Assembly: GCF_000720325.1 (NCBI RefSeq)
Contig: NZ_JOJM01000013.1
Span: forward strand, 120,022-184,021
Source: Streptomyces sp. NRRL B-1347
Lineage (GTDB): Bacteria; Actinomycetota; Actinomycetes; Streptomycetales; Streptomycetaceae
Length of the DNA: 64,000 bases
Direction of reading: 5' to 3'
This document shows, piece by piece, positions 42,497 through 51,471 of this stretch (position 1 is its first letter; each line of letters begins with the position of its first letter). The notes beneath the pieces are model-generated. The model did no database searches, was not told the DNA's origin, and saw only the letters and a program-made list of their open reading frames with translations. Both the position numbers and the translations under genes were made by a program.

Positions 42497-42841
42497 GTGA
42501 ACATCACCTACTACGACCACGGGACCGCGGCCGAGCGCTGGGAGCGGGCGGGGCAGTTCTTCGACGCCAAGGAGTACGCGACGGCGGCGCGCATCCTCGC
42601 CCCGCTGGCCGACGAGGTGCCCGAGCAGGTCGCCCCGCGGCTGCTGCTCGCCCGCGCCTACTACCACTCGGCCCAGCTCCGCCGCGCCGAAACCGAGCTG
42701 CGCGCGGTCCTGGAGCTCGACCCCGTGGAGAGCTACGCCCGGCTGATGCTCGGCCGCACCCTCGAACGGCAGGGCCGGGACGCGGAGGCCGTACCGCACC
42801 TGCGGATGGCGGCCGCGCTCGCCGGTGAGCCGACTCCGTAG
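42497..42841 (+). CDS. Small tetratricopeptide-repeat protein
   Basis: A 114-residue protein consisting of about three TPR helix pairs: WERAGQFFDAKEYATAARILAPLADE, PRLLLARAYYHSAQLRRAETELRAVLELDP and SYARLMLGRTLERQGRDAEAVPHLRMA. Such proteins act as interaction scaffolds. The GTG at 42497 is preceded by GAGGAGG at six bases. It is divergent from the pirin gene and ends five bases before the convergent histidine kinase gene. Confidence 0.8.
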   Translation: MNITYYDHGTAAERWERAGQFFDAKEYATAARILAPLADEVPEQVAPRLLLARAYYHSAQLRRAETELRAVLELDPVESYARLMLGRTLERQGRDAEAVPHLRMAAALAGEPTP

Positions 42842-42846
42842 GCGGG

Positions 42847-44286
42847 TCAGGGCTCGCCCAGCGTGAAGCCCACCACCGCCCCTCCCCCGGGCCTCGGCCT
42901 GGCGAAGACCGTGCCGCCGTGGGACGTCGCCACGTCGCGGACGATGGACAGGCCGAGGCCCGAACCGGGGAGGCTGCGCGCGGCCGGGGCGCGGTAGAAG
43001 CGGTCGAAGACCCGGGCGAGGTCGGTGTCCGCGATGCCGGGGCCCCGGTCGCGGACCTCGACGCGCCCTGCGGAGACCTCCAGGTCGATGGGGGCGGTGC
43101 CGTCGCGGTCGAACTTGGCGGCGTTCTCCAAGAGGTTGGTGAGGGCCCCCTTGACCGCGGCGGGGCGGGCCCGTACCGGCTCGTCGGCGCGCGCGTGGAC
43201 CACGATCTCGCGGCCGGTGCGGCGGCGCGCCACCGCCGCGGCCTCTTCGGCGACCTCGGCGAGGACGACGTCGACGGGCGGTTCGTCGTCGTGGCGGCCT
43301 GCCGCGATGGCGACGAGTTCGTTGACGAGGTCGGTGAGTTCACGGGACTCGTCGGCCAGGTCGACGACCAGCTCCGTGCGCACGGACGGCTCCAGTTCGT
43401 CGATGCGGCGCAGGACCGCGATGTTCGTCCGCAGCGAGGTGAGCGGCGTGCGCAGCTCGTGCCCCGCGTCCTGGACGAGCCGCCGCTGGTCGTCCTCTGC
43501 CTGCGCGAGGCGGCCCAGCATGCGGTCGAAGGAGCGGCCGAGCCGCCCCACCTCGTCGCTCCCGGCCACCGGCACCTGCCGGTCGACGCGGCCGGTCTGC
43601 GCCACGTCCTCGGCCGCGTGCGCGAGCCGCACCAGGCGCCGGGTGATCCGGCGGGCCAGCCACCAGCCCGCAAGGGCGGCGGCGAGGACCACGAGCGTGG
43701 CGAGGAGCAGCGTGCGCCGCTGGAGGCTGTGCAGCAGGTCCTCGGTGTCGCTGAACTCCCGCGCCACCTGGATGGCGCCGAGGCCGTCGCCGAGGGAGAC
43801 CGTGACCAGCCAGTAGTCCCCGTGGGCGAGGTCGACGTCGCGGCGCGTCACCACGCCTGACCGCTCCTGCGCGGCCGTCGCGCGCTCCTCGTCGCCCACC
43901 GGGAGGCGGCGTCTGCCGCGCTCGGTGACCCCGCCCCGGGGGCCGAGGACCTGGGCGTCGAAGCGGGTGGGCCGCAGCAGGTCGTCGCGTACGCCGTCGC
44001 CGTCGAGGTCGGTGGCGATGGAGACGTTCAGACGGTGTCTGCGCACCTGCTCGCGCAGGTCCTCGACGACTTCGTTGAAGGCCGCGTGCTGGTCGCGGCG
44101 GATGAGGCGGGCCGCCGCGTCGTAACTGAGGAAGCCCACCAGCAGGGTGACGACGACGGCGACCGCGGCGAAGGAGGCGGCGAACCGCGTGCCGAGGCTG
44201 GTGCCGATCCGGGTGCGCGGCCGCCGTGCGGCGCCGCGGTCGCCCGCCGCGGCGCCGCACGGTGGCACGCGGGCGCCGCTCCTCAT
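42847..44286 (-). CDS. MprB-like sensor histidine kinase
   Basis: A 479-residue membrane histidine kinase. The first membrane helix is around residues 35-57 (FAASFAAVAVVVTLLVGFL), followed by an extracytoplasmic sensor of about 130 residues and a second helix (TLLLATLVVLAAALAGWWLA), then HAMP. The H box (DAGHELRTPLTSLRTN, with the phospho-accepting His) is near residue 300, N box NLLENAAKF, G1 DRGPGIAD and G2 GSGLGLSI follow. GTG and ATG alternatives exist, but ATG 44286 overlaps the response-regulator stop (ATGA). Together with the regulator it forms a MprAB-like pair; the signal is unknown, probably envelope stress. Confidence 0.85.
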   Translation of the reverse strand: MRSGARVPPCGAAAGDRGAARRPRTRIGTSLGTRFAASFAAVAVVVTLLVGFLSYDAAARLIRRDQHAAFNEVVEDLREQVRRHRLNVSIATDLDGDGVRDDLLRPTRFDAQVLGPRGGVTERGRRRLPVGDEERATAAQERSGVVTRRDVDLAHGDYWLVTVSLGDGLGAIQVAREFSDTEDLLHSLQRRTLLLATLVVLAAALAGWWLARRITRRLVRLAHAAEDVAQTGRVDRQVPVAGSDEVGRLGRSFDRMLGRLAQAEDDQRRLVQDAGHELRTPLTSLRTNIAVLRRIDELEPSVRTELVVDLADESRELTDLVNELVAIAAGRHDDEPPVDVVLAEVAEEAAAVARRRTGREIVVHARADEPVRARPAAVKGALTNLLENAAKFDRDGTAPIDLEVSAGRVEVRDRGPGIADTDLARVFDRFYRAPAARSLPGSGLGLSIVRDVATSHGGTVFARPRPGGGAVVGFTLGEP

Positions 44287-45062
44287 GACGTCCGCAGGAC
44301 GTAGCCGACGCCCCGCACGGTGTGGATGAGCGGCGGCGCCCCGGGCACGTCGAGCTTGCGGCGCAGATAACCCACGTACACGGCGAGGTTCTTGGAGTTC
44401 GGACCGAAGTCGTAGCCCCAGATGCGGTCGTAGATGGTGGCGTGGTCGAGGACGATGCCCTCGTTGCGGGCCAGGAGGTGCAGGAGGTCGAACTCGGTGC
44501 GGGTGAGCTCGACTTGGCGGGGGCCGCGCCAGGCGCGGCGGGCCCCGGGGTCGATGTGCAGGCCGCCGCCCGCCCTGACGACGCCGTCGGGCCCGTCGCC
44601 CGCGTCCGTGCCCGCACCACTTCCCGCGCCCGCGCCGGGTATCGCCGCTCCGTCCGCCCGGCGCAGCAGCGCGCGCAGCCGGGCGAAGACCTCCTCGACC
44701 TCGAAGGGCTTGGCCACGTAGTCGTCGGCGCCCGCGTCGAGTCCGGCGACGCGGTCGGCGGTCTCCACCCGGGCGGTGAGCATCAGGACGGGTGTCCTGC
44801 TGCCTTCGGCGCGCAGCACCCGGCACACCTGGAGGCCGTCGATGCCCGGCATCATCACGTCCAGGACGAGCAGGTCCGGCGGTTGCCGGTGCACGGCCGC
44901 GAGCGCCTGGACGCCGTCGGCGACGGCCGTGACGCGGTAGCCCTCCAACGTCAGGGCGCGCTCCAGCGAGTTGCGGATGGCGCGGTCGTCCTCGGCGAGC
45001 AGCACGGTGTGCGGTGGACCGCCGACAGTCGGCGTGTTGCTGAACGGCTCGGTGTGCGGCAT
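44283..45062 (-). CDS. MprA-like OmpR-family response regulator
   Basis: A 259-residue response regulator. The receiver has the acidic pocket LLAEDDRAIR, phosphorylation site Asp in LLVLDVMMPGIDGL and the conserved Lys in DYVAKPFEVEE. A Gly/Ala-rich linker of about 40 residues is unusually long. The C-terminal winged helix ends with LDHATIYDRIWGYDFGPNSKNLAVYVGYLRRKLD, typical of MprA/PhoP-like regulators. It precedes its kinase in a coupled two-gene operon. It is divergent from the glycosyltransferase gene, which may be a target. Confidence 0.9.
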   Translation of the reverse strand: MPHTEPFSNTPTVGGPPHTVLLAEDDRAIRNSLERALTLEGYRVTAVADGVQALAAVHRQPPDLLVLDVMMPGIDGLQVCRVLRAEGSRTPVLMLTARVETADRVAGLDAGADDYVAKPFEVEEVFARLRALLRRADGAAIPGAGAGSGAGTDAGDGPDGVVRAGGGLHIDPGARRAWRGPRQVELTRTEFDLLHLLARNEGIVLDHATIYDRIWGYDFGPNSKNLAVYVGYLRRKLDVPGAPPLIHTVRGVGYVLRTS

Positions 45063-45250
45063 CCCGTTAGTCTGCCAACCGCCCCTGTTCCGCCGGCGCA
45101 GGGCCGCGTTCTTACCGTCCTCTCACCGTGGCCGCAATCCCGGCTTACCCGGGCGCGGGAAGGTGGCTTGCGTTTCTGCCGTGTCTTTTCGCCGCGCGTC
45201 CCGACCCACGCGCGCGGATCCGTCGAGCACCGCCGAGGGGAAAGCTCCGC

Positions 45251-46570
45251 ATGAAGGCTCTGAAGGTCGTGTTCCTGCTGCACAACGTGTACGGCGTGGG
45301 GGGCACCATCCGCACCACCCTCAATCTCGCGTCCGCGTTGTCCGAGCGCCACGACGTCACCATCGTCTCGCTGATGCGGCACCGCGAGTGGCCGCGCTTC
45401 GAGGTCGATCCGCGGGTGCGGCTCGTACCGCTGGTGGACGTCAGGGCCGGAAGCGCGGACACGCTCGATCCGGCGTTCGCGGAGCCCGCCGAGGCGTTCC
45501 CGTCGGCGGAGCGGCGCCACCACCAGTACACGCGCCTCCACGACGAGCGCGTCGCGGCCTATCTGCGGCGCTGCGACGCGGACGTGATCGTCGGTACGCG
45601 GCCGGGGATCAATGTGTACCTCGCCCGGTTCGGCCCGCGCCGCGCGCTGCTCGTCGGCCAGGAGCACCTGCGGCACGACGCGCACAGCAAGCGCCTGCGC
45701 GCCCAGCTCGCCCGCCACTACCGCTCCCTCGACGCCCTGGTGACGACCACCGAGGCCGACGCGGACGTCTACCGCAGACGGATGCCGCTGCCGGGGGTGC
45801 GGATCCTGAGCATCCCGAACATGGTGCCGAGGCCGCCGGTGCTGCCGTCCGACGGCACCGCCAAGGTCGTCGCGGCCGCCGGGCGGCTCGTACCGGGCAA
45901 GCGGTTCGACCTGCTGGTGGCGGCGTTCGCCACGGTCGCGGAGCGGCACCCCGACTGGCGCCTTCGGATCTACGGGGGCGGCCAGCAGAAGGAGCCGCTG
46001 GAGCGCGCGGTCGAGGAGCTCGGGCTGCGCGGGCACGTGGAGCTGATGGGGGTGCGCTCGCCGATCGAGCCGGAGTTCGCCCGGGCGTCGGTGGTCGCGT
46101 CGGCGTCCGACGCCGAGTCGTTCGGCATGACGCTGGTGGAGGCCATGCGGTGCGGCGTGCCGGTGGTGAGCACCGACTGTCCGCTCGGCCCCGCCGAGAT
46201 CATCAGCGACGGTCACGACGGCCGGCTCGTGCCGACGGGCGACGAGGCCGCGCTCGCCAAGGCGCTGCTGGAACTCATCGAGGACGCGCCGCGGCGGCGC
46301 GCGATGGGCGCCGCCGCGCTGGAGAGCGCACGGCGATACGACCCGGAGCCGATCGCGGCCCGGCACGAACTGCTCTTCGCCGAGCTGCGCTCCACGCGCC
46401 GCAGGAGGTCCTGGCGGCGGGTCCTGCCCCCGCGGGCGCGGCGCGTGCTGCGGCGGCTGCGCACCCGCGGCGGGGGCTCCGCCTCGGTGCCCGCGCCGTC
46501 GGCGGGAGGCTCCGCGGGGGCGGACCGTACGCTGCGCGAGACGCGGACACCGGTCGCGACCGGCTCTTAG
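45251..46570 (+). CDS. Glycosyltransferase family 4 protein
   Basis: A 439-residue GT-B enzyme. The N-terminal half (VVFLLHNVYGVGGTIRTTLNLASALSERHDVTIVSL) contains the GGT acceptor loop, and the C-terminal half (VVAAAGRLVPGKRFDLLVAAFATVAERHPDWRLRIYGGG, then DAESFGMTLVEAMRCGVPVVST) has the Glu-x7-Glu nucleotide-binding signature of GT4. It moves a sugar from a nucleotide sugar to a lipid, protein or polysaccharide acceptor. A basic, Arg-rich C-terminal tail may contact membrane lipids. ATG 45251 has GAGGGGAAAG upstream. Divergent from the two-component pair; substrate unknown. Confidence 0.85.
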   Translation: MKALKVVFLLHNVYGVGGTIRTTLNLASALSERHDVTIVSLMRHREWPRFEVDPRVRLVPLVDVRAGSADTLDPAFAEPAEAFPSAERRHHQYTRLHDERVAAYLRRCDADVIVGTRPGINVYLARFGPRRALLVGQEHLRHDAHSKRLRAQLARHYRSLDALVTTTEADADVYRRRMPLPGVRILSIPNMVPRPPVLPSDGTAKVVAAAGRLVPGKRFDLLVAAFATVAERHPDWRLRIYGGGQQKEPLERAVEELGLRGHVELMGVRSPIEPEFARASVVASASDAESFGMTLVEAMRCGVPVVSTDCPLGPAEIISDGHDGRLVPTGDEAALAKALLELIEDAPRRRAMGAAALESARRYDPEPIAARHELLFAELRSTRRRRSWRRVLPPRARRVLRRLRTRGGGSASVPAPSAGGSAGADRTLRETRTPVATGS

Positions 46571-46740
46571 CGGGCGCCGGGCACCATCGGTTTCCCAGCG
46601 GGCGCCGGTCGCCGCCAGCGCCCTGGTGGCGGGGCGCCGGGAAACCCGGTGGACAGCGGATCCCGTCGCTGGGTGGAATGGGTCGCCTTCCACCAAGTCG
46701 ACGAAGGCGCCGGGCACATGGCCCGGCCGAGGGGATCCCC

Positions 46741-47706
46741 GTGTCACCGAGCGGTACCGACGAGACGTACGACGAACGCGCCGAGACCGACCAGAGCGAC
46801 GACGAGGTCGCGGTGACCATCGACGAGCCGCTGGTGCGACGCCTCCTCGCGGCGCAGTTCCCGCAGTGGGCCCGGCTGCCCGTGACCCCGGTGCCGCGCT
46901 CGGGCATGGACAACGCGACCTTCCGCCTGGGCGCCGACATGGCGCTGCGGCTGCCCCGCTACGCCCGCTGGACCGGCCAGGTCGAGCGCGAGCAGCGCTG
47001 GCTTCCGTGGCTGGCGCCGCAGCTGCCGCTCGCGGTCTCGCAGCCGCTGGCGCAGGGCGAGCCGGGCGCGGGCTATCCGTTCCCGTGGTCGGTCTGCCGC
47101 TGGCTGGAGGGCGAGCCCGCGACGACGGACGGCCTGGCCGACCCGCACGAGGCCGCCGTTCAACTCGCCGGTTTCATCCGCGCGTTGCAGCGGATCGACG
47201 CGACGGACGGGCCGCCGCCGCAGTGGAGCAACGCCTTCCGGGGCGCGCCCGTGGGCGCCGAGCATCCGCAGCTCGCCGCCGACTCCACGGTGCGGGCGAA
47301 GATCGCGAAGCTGGACGGCACGGTCGACACGGACGCGGTCACGGCGGTCTGGGAGCAGGCGCTCGCGGCGCCCGCCTGGGACCGCCCGCCGGTGTGGCTG
47401 CACGGCGATCTGGCGACCGGCAACCTGCTGGCGGTCGACGGGCGGCTGAGCGCCGTCATCGACTTCGGGACGCTGGCCGTGGGCGACCCCGCGTGCGATC
47501 TGATCCCGGCGTGGATGTTCCTGCCCGCGAAGGCCCGCGCCACGTTCCGCGCGGCGATCGGCGCGGACGACGCGACGTGGGCGCGCGGCCGCGGCATCGC
47601 GCTCGCCGGTTCCCTTCCGGTGCCCGACGACCCGTTCTTCCAGCAGGACCCGGCGCGCGTGACGACGGCGCTGCGGCATCTGGAGGCGATCCTCGAGGAC
47701 GACTGA
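46741..47706 (+). CDS. APH-type aminoglycoside phosphotransferase-like kinase
   Basis: A 321-residue phosphotransferase of the APH/choline-kinase fold. The catalytic segment is VWLHGDLATGNLL (Asp and Asn) and the metal-binding segment is VIDFGTLAVGDPACD. The N-terminal nucleotide loop is DNATFRLGADMALRLPR. Such proteins phosphorylate aminoglycosides, macrolides, sugars or other small molecules; no antibiotic is suggested here. GTG 46741 has GAGGGG upstream. The gene starts 170 bases after the glycosyltransferase gene and precedes the WhiB-like gene by 47 bases. Confidence 0.85.
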   Translation: MSPSGTDETYDERAETDQSDDEVAVTIDEPLVRRLLAAQFPQWARLPVTPVPRSGMDNATFRLGADMALRLPRYARWTGQVEREQRWLPWLAPQLPLAVSQPLAQGEPGAGYPFPWSVCRWLEGEPATTDGLADPHEAAVQLAGFIRALQRIDATDGPPPQWSNAFRGAPVGAEHPQLAADSTVRAKIAKLDGTVDTDAVTAVWEQALAAPAWDRPPVWLHGDLATGNLLAVDGRLSAVIDFGTLAVGDPACDLIPAWMFLPAKARATFRAAIGADDATWARGRGIALAGSLPVPDDPFFQQDPARVTTALRHLEAILEDD

Positions 47707-47753
47707 GCGACATCCTCCGTTTCGTCCCCCCGGCTCCGGGCACCCGGGGCCGC

Positions 47754-48020
47754 ATGGAACGGGTACCCCTGCGACAGGACTGGATCAGCCGGGCCGCGTG
47801 TGCTGATGAGGACCCTGAGCTGTTCTTCCCCGTCGGCGCCTCAGGACCGGCCGAACGGGACCAGGAGGAGGCCAAACGGATCTGTGCGCACTGCGCGGTG
47901 GCGCGGGAGTGTCTCGCCTACGCGGTGAGCTCCGGCCAGACGTCGGGAGTGTGGGGAGGCAAGGGCGAGGACGAGCTCACGGGCCTGCGCCGCTCCCGGT
48001 CCGCCCGGAGACGGGCCTAG
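47754..48020 (+). CDS. WhiB-family iron-sulfur transcriptional regulator
   Basis: An 88-residue Wbl protein. Four Cys ligate a [4Fe-4S] cluster: Cys16, Cys44, Cys47 and Cys53 (CAHCAVARECLAYA), with GVWGG (65-69) forming the beta-turn that contacts sigma factor. The short C-terminus is Arg-rich (SRSARRRA) for DNA binding. It senses O2 or NO and acts with a sigma factor. ATG 47754 is the first start consistent with family length. A 24-base tandem duplication starts inside its last codons and covers its stop codon. Confidence 0.9.
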   Translation: MERVPLRQDWISRAACADEDPELFFPVGASGPAERDQEEAKRICAHCAVARECLAYAVSSGQTSGVWGGKGEDELTGLRRSRSARRRA

Positions 48021-48052
48021 GGCACGGCCCGGAGACGGGCCTAGGGCACGGC
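48005..48052. repeat. Perfect 24-bp tandem duplication covering the whiB-like stop codon
   Basis: The same 24 bases occur at 48005-48028 and 48029-48052. The first copy contains the Wbl stop codon TAG and the left arm of the terminator; the duplication adds a second stop and a second arm. It is a recent slippage or selected duplication. Confidence 0.85.
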
Positions 48053-48071
48053 CGCCACCGGGCCGTGCCCT
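48045..48071. terminator. Bidirectional terminator
   Basis: Arms GGGCACGGCC (48045-48054) and its complement (48062-48071) with a 7-base loop between the Wbl gene and the convergent flavoprotein gene. The duplicated upstream left arm (48021-48030) can compete in folding. Confidence 0.7.
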
Positions 48072-48089
48072 CTTCGGTGAGGTGCCGCG

Positions 48090-49541
48090 TCAGCCCCGGT
48101 AGGTCTCCAGGAGCCGCAGCCACACCTCGCTGATCGTCGGGTACGCCGGGACCGCGTGCCACAGGCGGTCGACGGGGACCTCGCCCGCGATGGCGACCGT
48201 GGCGGAGTGGATCAGCTCGCCGACGCCGGGGCCGACGAAGGTGACGCCGAGCAGGACCTCGCGGTCCAGGTCGACGACCATGCGGGCGCGGCCCCGGTAC
48301 CCGTCGGCGTACAGCCCGGACCCGGCGACGGACGCGAGGTCGTAGTCGACGGCGCGCACCCGGTGGCCCGCCTCCTCGGCGGCGGCGAGGGTGAGGCCCG
48401 CCGAGGCCGCCTCCGGGTCGGTGAAGACGACCTGCGGGACGGCGTCGTGGTCGGCGGTCGCGCTGTGGGCGCCCCACCGGTCGGTCTCCAGGATCGGGAC
48501 GCGCCGGGCGCGGGCGGCGATCGCGGCGCCCGCGATCCGCGCCTGGTACTTGCCCTGGTGGGTCAGCAGCGCCCGGTGGTTCACGTCACCGACGGCGTAC
48601 AGCCAGTCGCTGCCGGCGACCTGGCAGCTGTCGTCGACGGACAGCCACGCGCCGGCCTCCAGGCCCACCGTGTCCAGGCCGAGGTCGTCGGTGCGCGGGG
48701 CGCGGCCGGTGGCGAAGAGCACCTCGTCGGCCTCGATCCGGTCGCCGCCGTCGAGCTCGACGGTGACGGTGGCGCCGTCCCTGCGCACCGCCTTGACCGA
48801 GGTGTCCGTCCGTACCTCGGCGCCCGCCTCGCGCAGGGCGTCGGCGACGAGCTCCCCGGCGAACGGCTCCATCTTGGGCAGCAGGCCCCCGCCCCGCACC
48901 AGCAGCGTCACCCGGGAGCCGAGCGCCTGCCAGACCGTGGCCATCTCCACGCCGACCACGCCGCCGCCGACCACGACCAGGCGGCCCGGCACGTGGTCGG
49001 CGCTGGTCGCCTCGCGGCTGGTCCACGGCTTGGCGTCGGCGGCGCCCGGCAGGTCGGGGACGACGGCCCTGCTGCCGGTGCACACCGCGACGGCGTGCCG
49101 GGCCGCGAGCTCCGTGACGGTGCCGTCGGCGGCGGTCACGGTCACCCGGCGCGTGCCCGCCAGCCGGCCGTGGCCCCGGAACAGGTCCACGCCGATCGAG
49201 TCGAGCCAGCCGACCTGGCCGTCGTCCTTCCAGTGCGAGGCGTACGCGTCCCGGTGGGCGAGGACGGCGGACGCGTCCAGGTCGCCCTCGACCAGGTGCC
49301 GCAGGCCCGGCACGCGGCGGGCGTCGGCGCGGGCCACGACGGGCCGCAGCAGCGCCTTGCTGGGCATGCAGGCCCAGTACGAGCACTCGCCGCCGACCAG
49401 CTCGCTCTCCACGATCGCCGCGCTGAGGCCCGCCGCGCGCGCCCGGTCGGCGACGTTCTCCCCGACCGGTCCGGCCCCGATGACCACTACGTCGTACGTG
49501 TTGTCCGCTGCTTCGCCCGTGGCGTCCGTGGATTGCGTCAT
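48090..49541 (-). CDS. Pyridine nucleotide-disulfide oxidoreductase (LpdA/mercuric reductase-like)
   Basis: A 483-residue flavoprotein disulfide reductase. FAD motif VVVIGAGPVGENVA is at residues 19-32, and the redox motif is GGECSYWACMPSKALLRP, with the Cys-x4-Cys pair. The second dinucleotide motif is VVVGGGVVGVEMATVW and the C-terminal dimerisation segment has the HxxPxxSE-like AVPAYPTISEVW. The active-site base near the C-terminus is present as His (LWHAVPAYPT). It reduces a disulfide or quinone. No mercury or lipoamide partner is nearby. Convergent with the Wbl gene and divergent from thioredoxin, so a thiol-redox set is possible. Confidence 0.85.
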   Translation of the reverse strand: MTQSTDATGEAADNTYDVVVIGAGPVGENVADRARAAGLSAAIVESELVGGECSYWACMPSKALLRPVVARADARRVPGLRHLVEGDLDASAVLAHRDAYASHWKDDGQVGWLDSIGVDLFRGHGRLAGTRRVTVTAADGTVTELAARHAVAVCTGSRAVVPDLPGAADAKPWTSREATSADHVPGRLVVVGGGVVGVEMATVWQALGSRVTLLVRGGGLLPKMEPFAGELVADALREAGAEVRTDTSVKAVRRDGATVTVELDGGDRIEADEVLFATGRAPRTDDLGLDTVGLEAGAWLSVDDSCQVAGSDWLYAVGDVNHRALLTHQGKYQARIAGAAIAARARRVPILETDRWGAHSATADHDAVPQVVFTDPEAASAGLTLAAAEEAGHRVRAVDYDLASVAGSGLYADGYRGRARMVVDLDREVLLGVTFVGPGVGELIHSATVAIAGEVPVDRLWHAVPAYPTISEVWLRLLETYRG

Positions 49542-49658
49542 GAGGCCAGTCTGGTGCCAGGTGTGCGGCGTGGCCACACGGGTACGCGCGCGGAATACGG
49601 CCGCCGCCGCGGCCGTTGTGCACGACGGCTTCGCCCCCACCAGGAAGAGAGACTCATC

Positions 49659-50039
49659 ATGAGCACGACCGTGGAGCTCACGAAGGAAAACTTCGACCAG
49701 ACGATGACGGAGAACGACTTCGTCCTGATCGACTTCTGGGCGTCCTGGTGCGGTCCCTGCCGCCAGTTCGCGCCGGTGTACGAGAAGGCCGCGGAGGCCA
49801 ACCCGGACCTGGTCTTCGGCAAGGTCGACACGGAGGCGCAGCCGGAGCTCGCCGCCGCCTTCGGCATCCAGTCGATCCCCACGCTGATGATCGTCCGGGA
49901 CCAGGTCGCGGTGTTCGCGCAGCCGGGCGCGCTGCCGGAATCGGCTCTTGAGGACGTGATCGGGCAGGCCCGTCAGCTGGACATGGACGAGGTCCGCAAG
50001 TCGGTCGCGGAGCAGCAGGCCAAGGAGCAGGAGGCGTAA
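49659..50039 (+). CDS. Thioredoxin
   Basis: A 126-residue thioredoxin with the active site WCGPC (Cys31, Cys34), the preceding LIDFWAS strand and the cis-Pro in QSIPTLMIV. A C-terminal extension of about 20 charged residues (EVRKSVAEQQAKEQEA) is added to the standard domain. It reduces protein disulfides using electrons from thioredoxin reductase. GAAGAGAG precedes ATG 49659. It is divergent from the flavoprotein disulfide reductase. Confidence 0.9.
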   Translation: MSTTVELTKENFDQTMTENDFVLIDFWASWCGPCRQFAPVYEKAAEANPDLVFGKVDTEAQPELAAAFGIQSIPTLMIVRDQVAVFAQPGALPESALEDVIGQARQLDMDEVRKSVAEQQAKEQEA

Positions 50040-50067
50040 CGCATCCCCGGGGCGCCGGGCCGGGGGT

Positions 50068-51165
50068 TCAGCTCGACTCGCGGTGCACCACGCTCGCACC
50101 GAGCACGTCGTGGACCTCCGGCCGCGCCCCCGGCTCCCGCACCACCCGGTCGACGAGCTCCGCGAGGCCGCGGCCCGACGGCAGCTCGATGCGGACGCTG
50201 CTCAGGCGCGGCCGCAGCAGCCGCCCGAGCATCAGGTCGTCGGCGCCGACCACGGCGGTGTCGTCCGGGACGCGTATCCCCTCGTCCTGGAGGGCGCGCA
50301 TGAGGAGCATCGCGTACTCGTCGTTGTACGCGAACACGGCGTCGAGGCCGAGCGCGCGCCAGCGGCCCGCGAGCCGGGCCGCGGAGTCCTCGCCGTAGCC
50401 CAGCGGCAACTCGGTGACCTGGCCGTCGCCCGCGCCGCGCACCGCGGCCCGCACGCCGTCGAGGCGCGGCTGCGAGAAGGCTTCGAGCCCGGGCTCCTCG
50501 GGGACCACCACGCCTATGCGGCGGCGGCCGCGGGACAGGAGGTGCTCGGCGGCGCTGCGGCCGACCAGGCGCTGGTCCATGAGCAGCGCGTGCGCCCCCT
50601 CGGCCCGCTGCGGGCCGAGCGTGAAGACCGCCTTGGCGCCGGAGCGCTTGAGGACGGAGACGCCGCGGGCGCCGAGCGCGGTCGCGTCGGGGGCCAGGAC
50701 CGCGACCGGGCGCAGCTCGGCCCAGGCGCGGGCGGCCTCCTCACCGGTCAGGCCGAGGCTGCCGTACTGCACGACGGTGTAGTCGAACCGGCTGAGCGCC
50801 CACTGGAGTTCGCTGAAGAACCGGCTGAAGAGCGGGCCCACGGGGATCTGCGGCGTGGGCATGAGGACCATGCGGGTGTGCCCGGCGCGCAGACTGCGGG
50901 CGGCGGCGTGCGGAACGTATCCGAGCTCCTTCGCGGCCTCGCGGACGCGGCGGCGGGTGGGCTCGCTGATGCGCACGGCGCTGGTGTTGTTGAGGACGTA
51001 GCTCACGGTGGCGCGCGAGACGCCCGCGAGGCGCGCGACGTCGGCGCTGGTCGGAACGGTGTGCGGCACGCGCTGCGCGGCGTCCTGCGGCTCGGGGTCG
51101 GATGGCGGGCTCGGCGCGGTCGGCGCCGGATCCGGCGCGGCCTGCTGCTTCGGTATCTGCACCAT
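50068..51165 (-). CDS. LacI-family transcriptional regulator
   Basis: A 365-residue repressor. A Pro/Ala-rich N-terminal tail of about 40 residues precedes the helix-turn-helix (TSADVARLAGVSRATVSYVLNNT), the hinge and the periplasmic-binding-like core: GHTRMVLMPTPQIPVGPLFSRF, HLLSRGRRRIGVVVPEEPG and AVVGADDLMLGRLLRP. The ligand is probably a sugar or a nucleoside but cannot be told. ATG 51165 is the annotated start. It is divergent from the amidase gene over a 306-base gap, so amidase control is the obvious guess. Confidence 0.85.
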   Translation of the reverse strand: MVQIPKQQAAPDPAPTAPSPPSDPEPQDAAQRVPHTVPTSADVARLAGVSRATVSYVLNNTSAVRISEPTRRRVREAAKELGYVPHAAARSLRAGHTRMVLMPTPQIPVGPLFSRFFSELQWALSRFDYTVVQYGSLGLTGEEAARAWAELRPVAVLAPDATALGARGVSVLKRSGAKAVFTLGPQRAEGAHALLMDQRLVGRSAAEHLLSRGRRRIGVVVPEEPGLEAFSQPRLDGVRAAVRGAGDGQVTELPLGYGEDSAARLAGRWRALGLDAVFAYNDEYAMLLMRALQDEGIRVPDDTAVVGADDLMLGRLLRPRLSSVRIELPSGRGLAELVDRVVREPGARPEVHDVLGASVVHRESS

Positions 51166-51471
51166 GACGAGGGCAATCCTTCCAGACGGCCCCGGGGCGC
51201 ACCCAGGCGGGCGCGGGGGCGCTGCCGGGCAGTCGGCGGGGCACGGGCGCGCACGCCATCGTCGCTGGTAGCGCGGGATGTCATGTGCGCCCGTAGCCGC
51301 GCACGCACGGCCCGGCCGGGGCGGCCCACGCCGCTCGCGCGCGCCGCCGCGGCACGGAGCGCGCGCGGCGGGCGGGAGTGAACTGCGCCTGCCCGATACC
51401 GCGTTGGCCCGCCGGAAGCTACCGTGCGGTAAGCAACCGCGGCCGCGCCGCCCGACCGAAGGTGCCCCCAC
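51166..51471. other. Divergent promoter region of LacI regulator and amidase
   Basis: A 306-base intergenic region. It holds a 12-bp palindrome TACCGTGCGGTA (51420-51431) about 40 bases before the amidase start, which is a candidate operator for the LacI-type repressor. No other clear promoter is seen. Confidence 0.45.
51420..51431. promoter_or_regulatory. Candidate LacI operator
   Basis: TACCGTGCGGTA is a palindrome with five-base arms around a two-base centre, located 40 bases before the amidase ATG. The LacI-type regulator is divergently transcribed from the same region. Assignment is by position and symmetry only. Confidence 0.3.
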
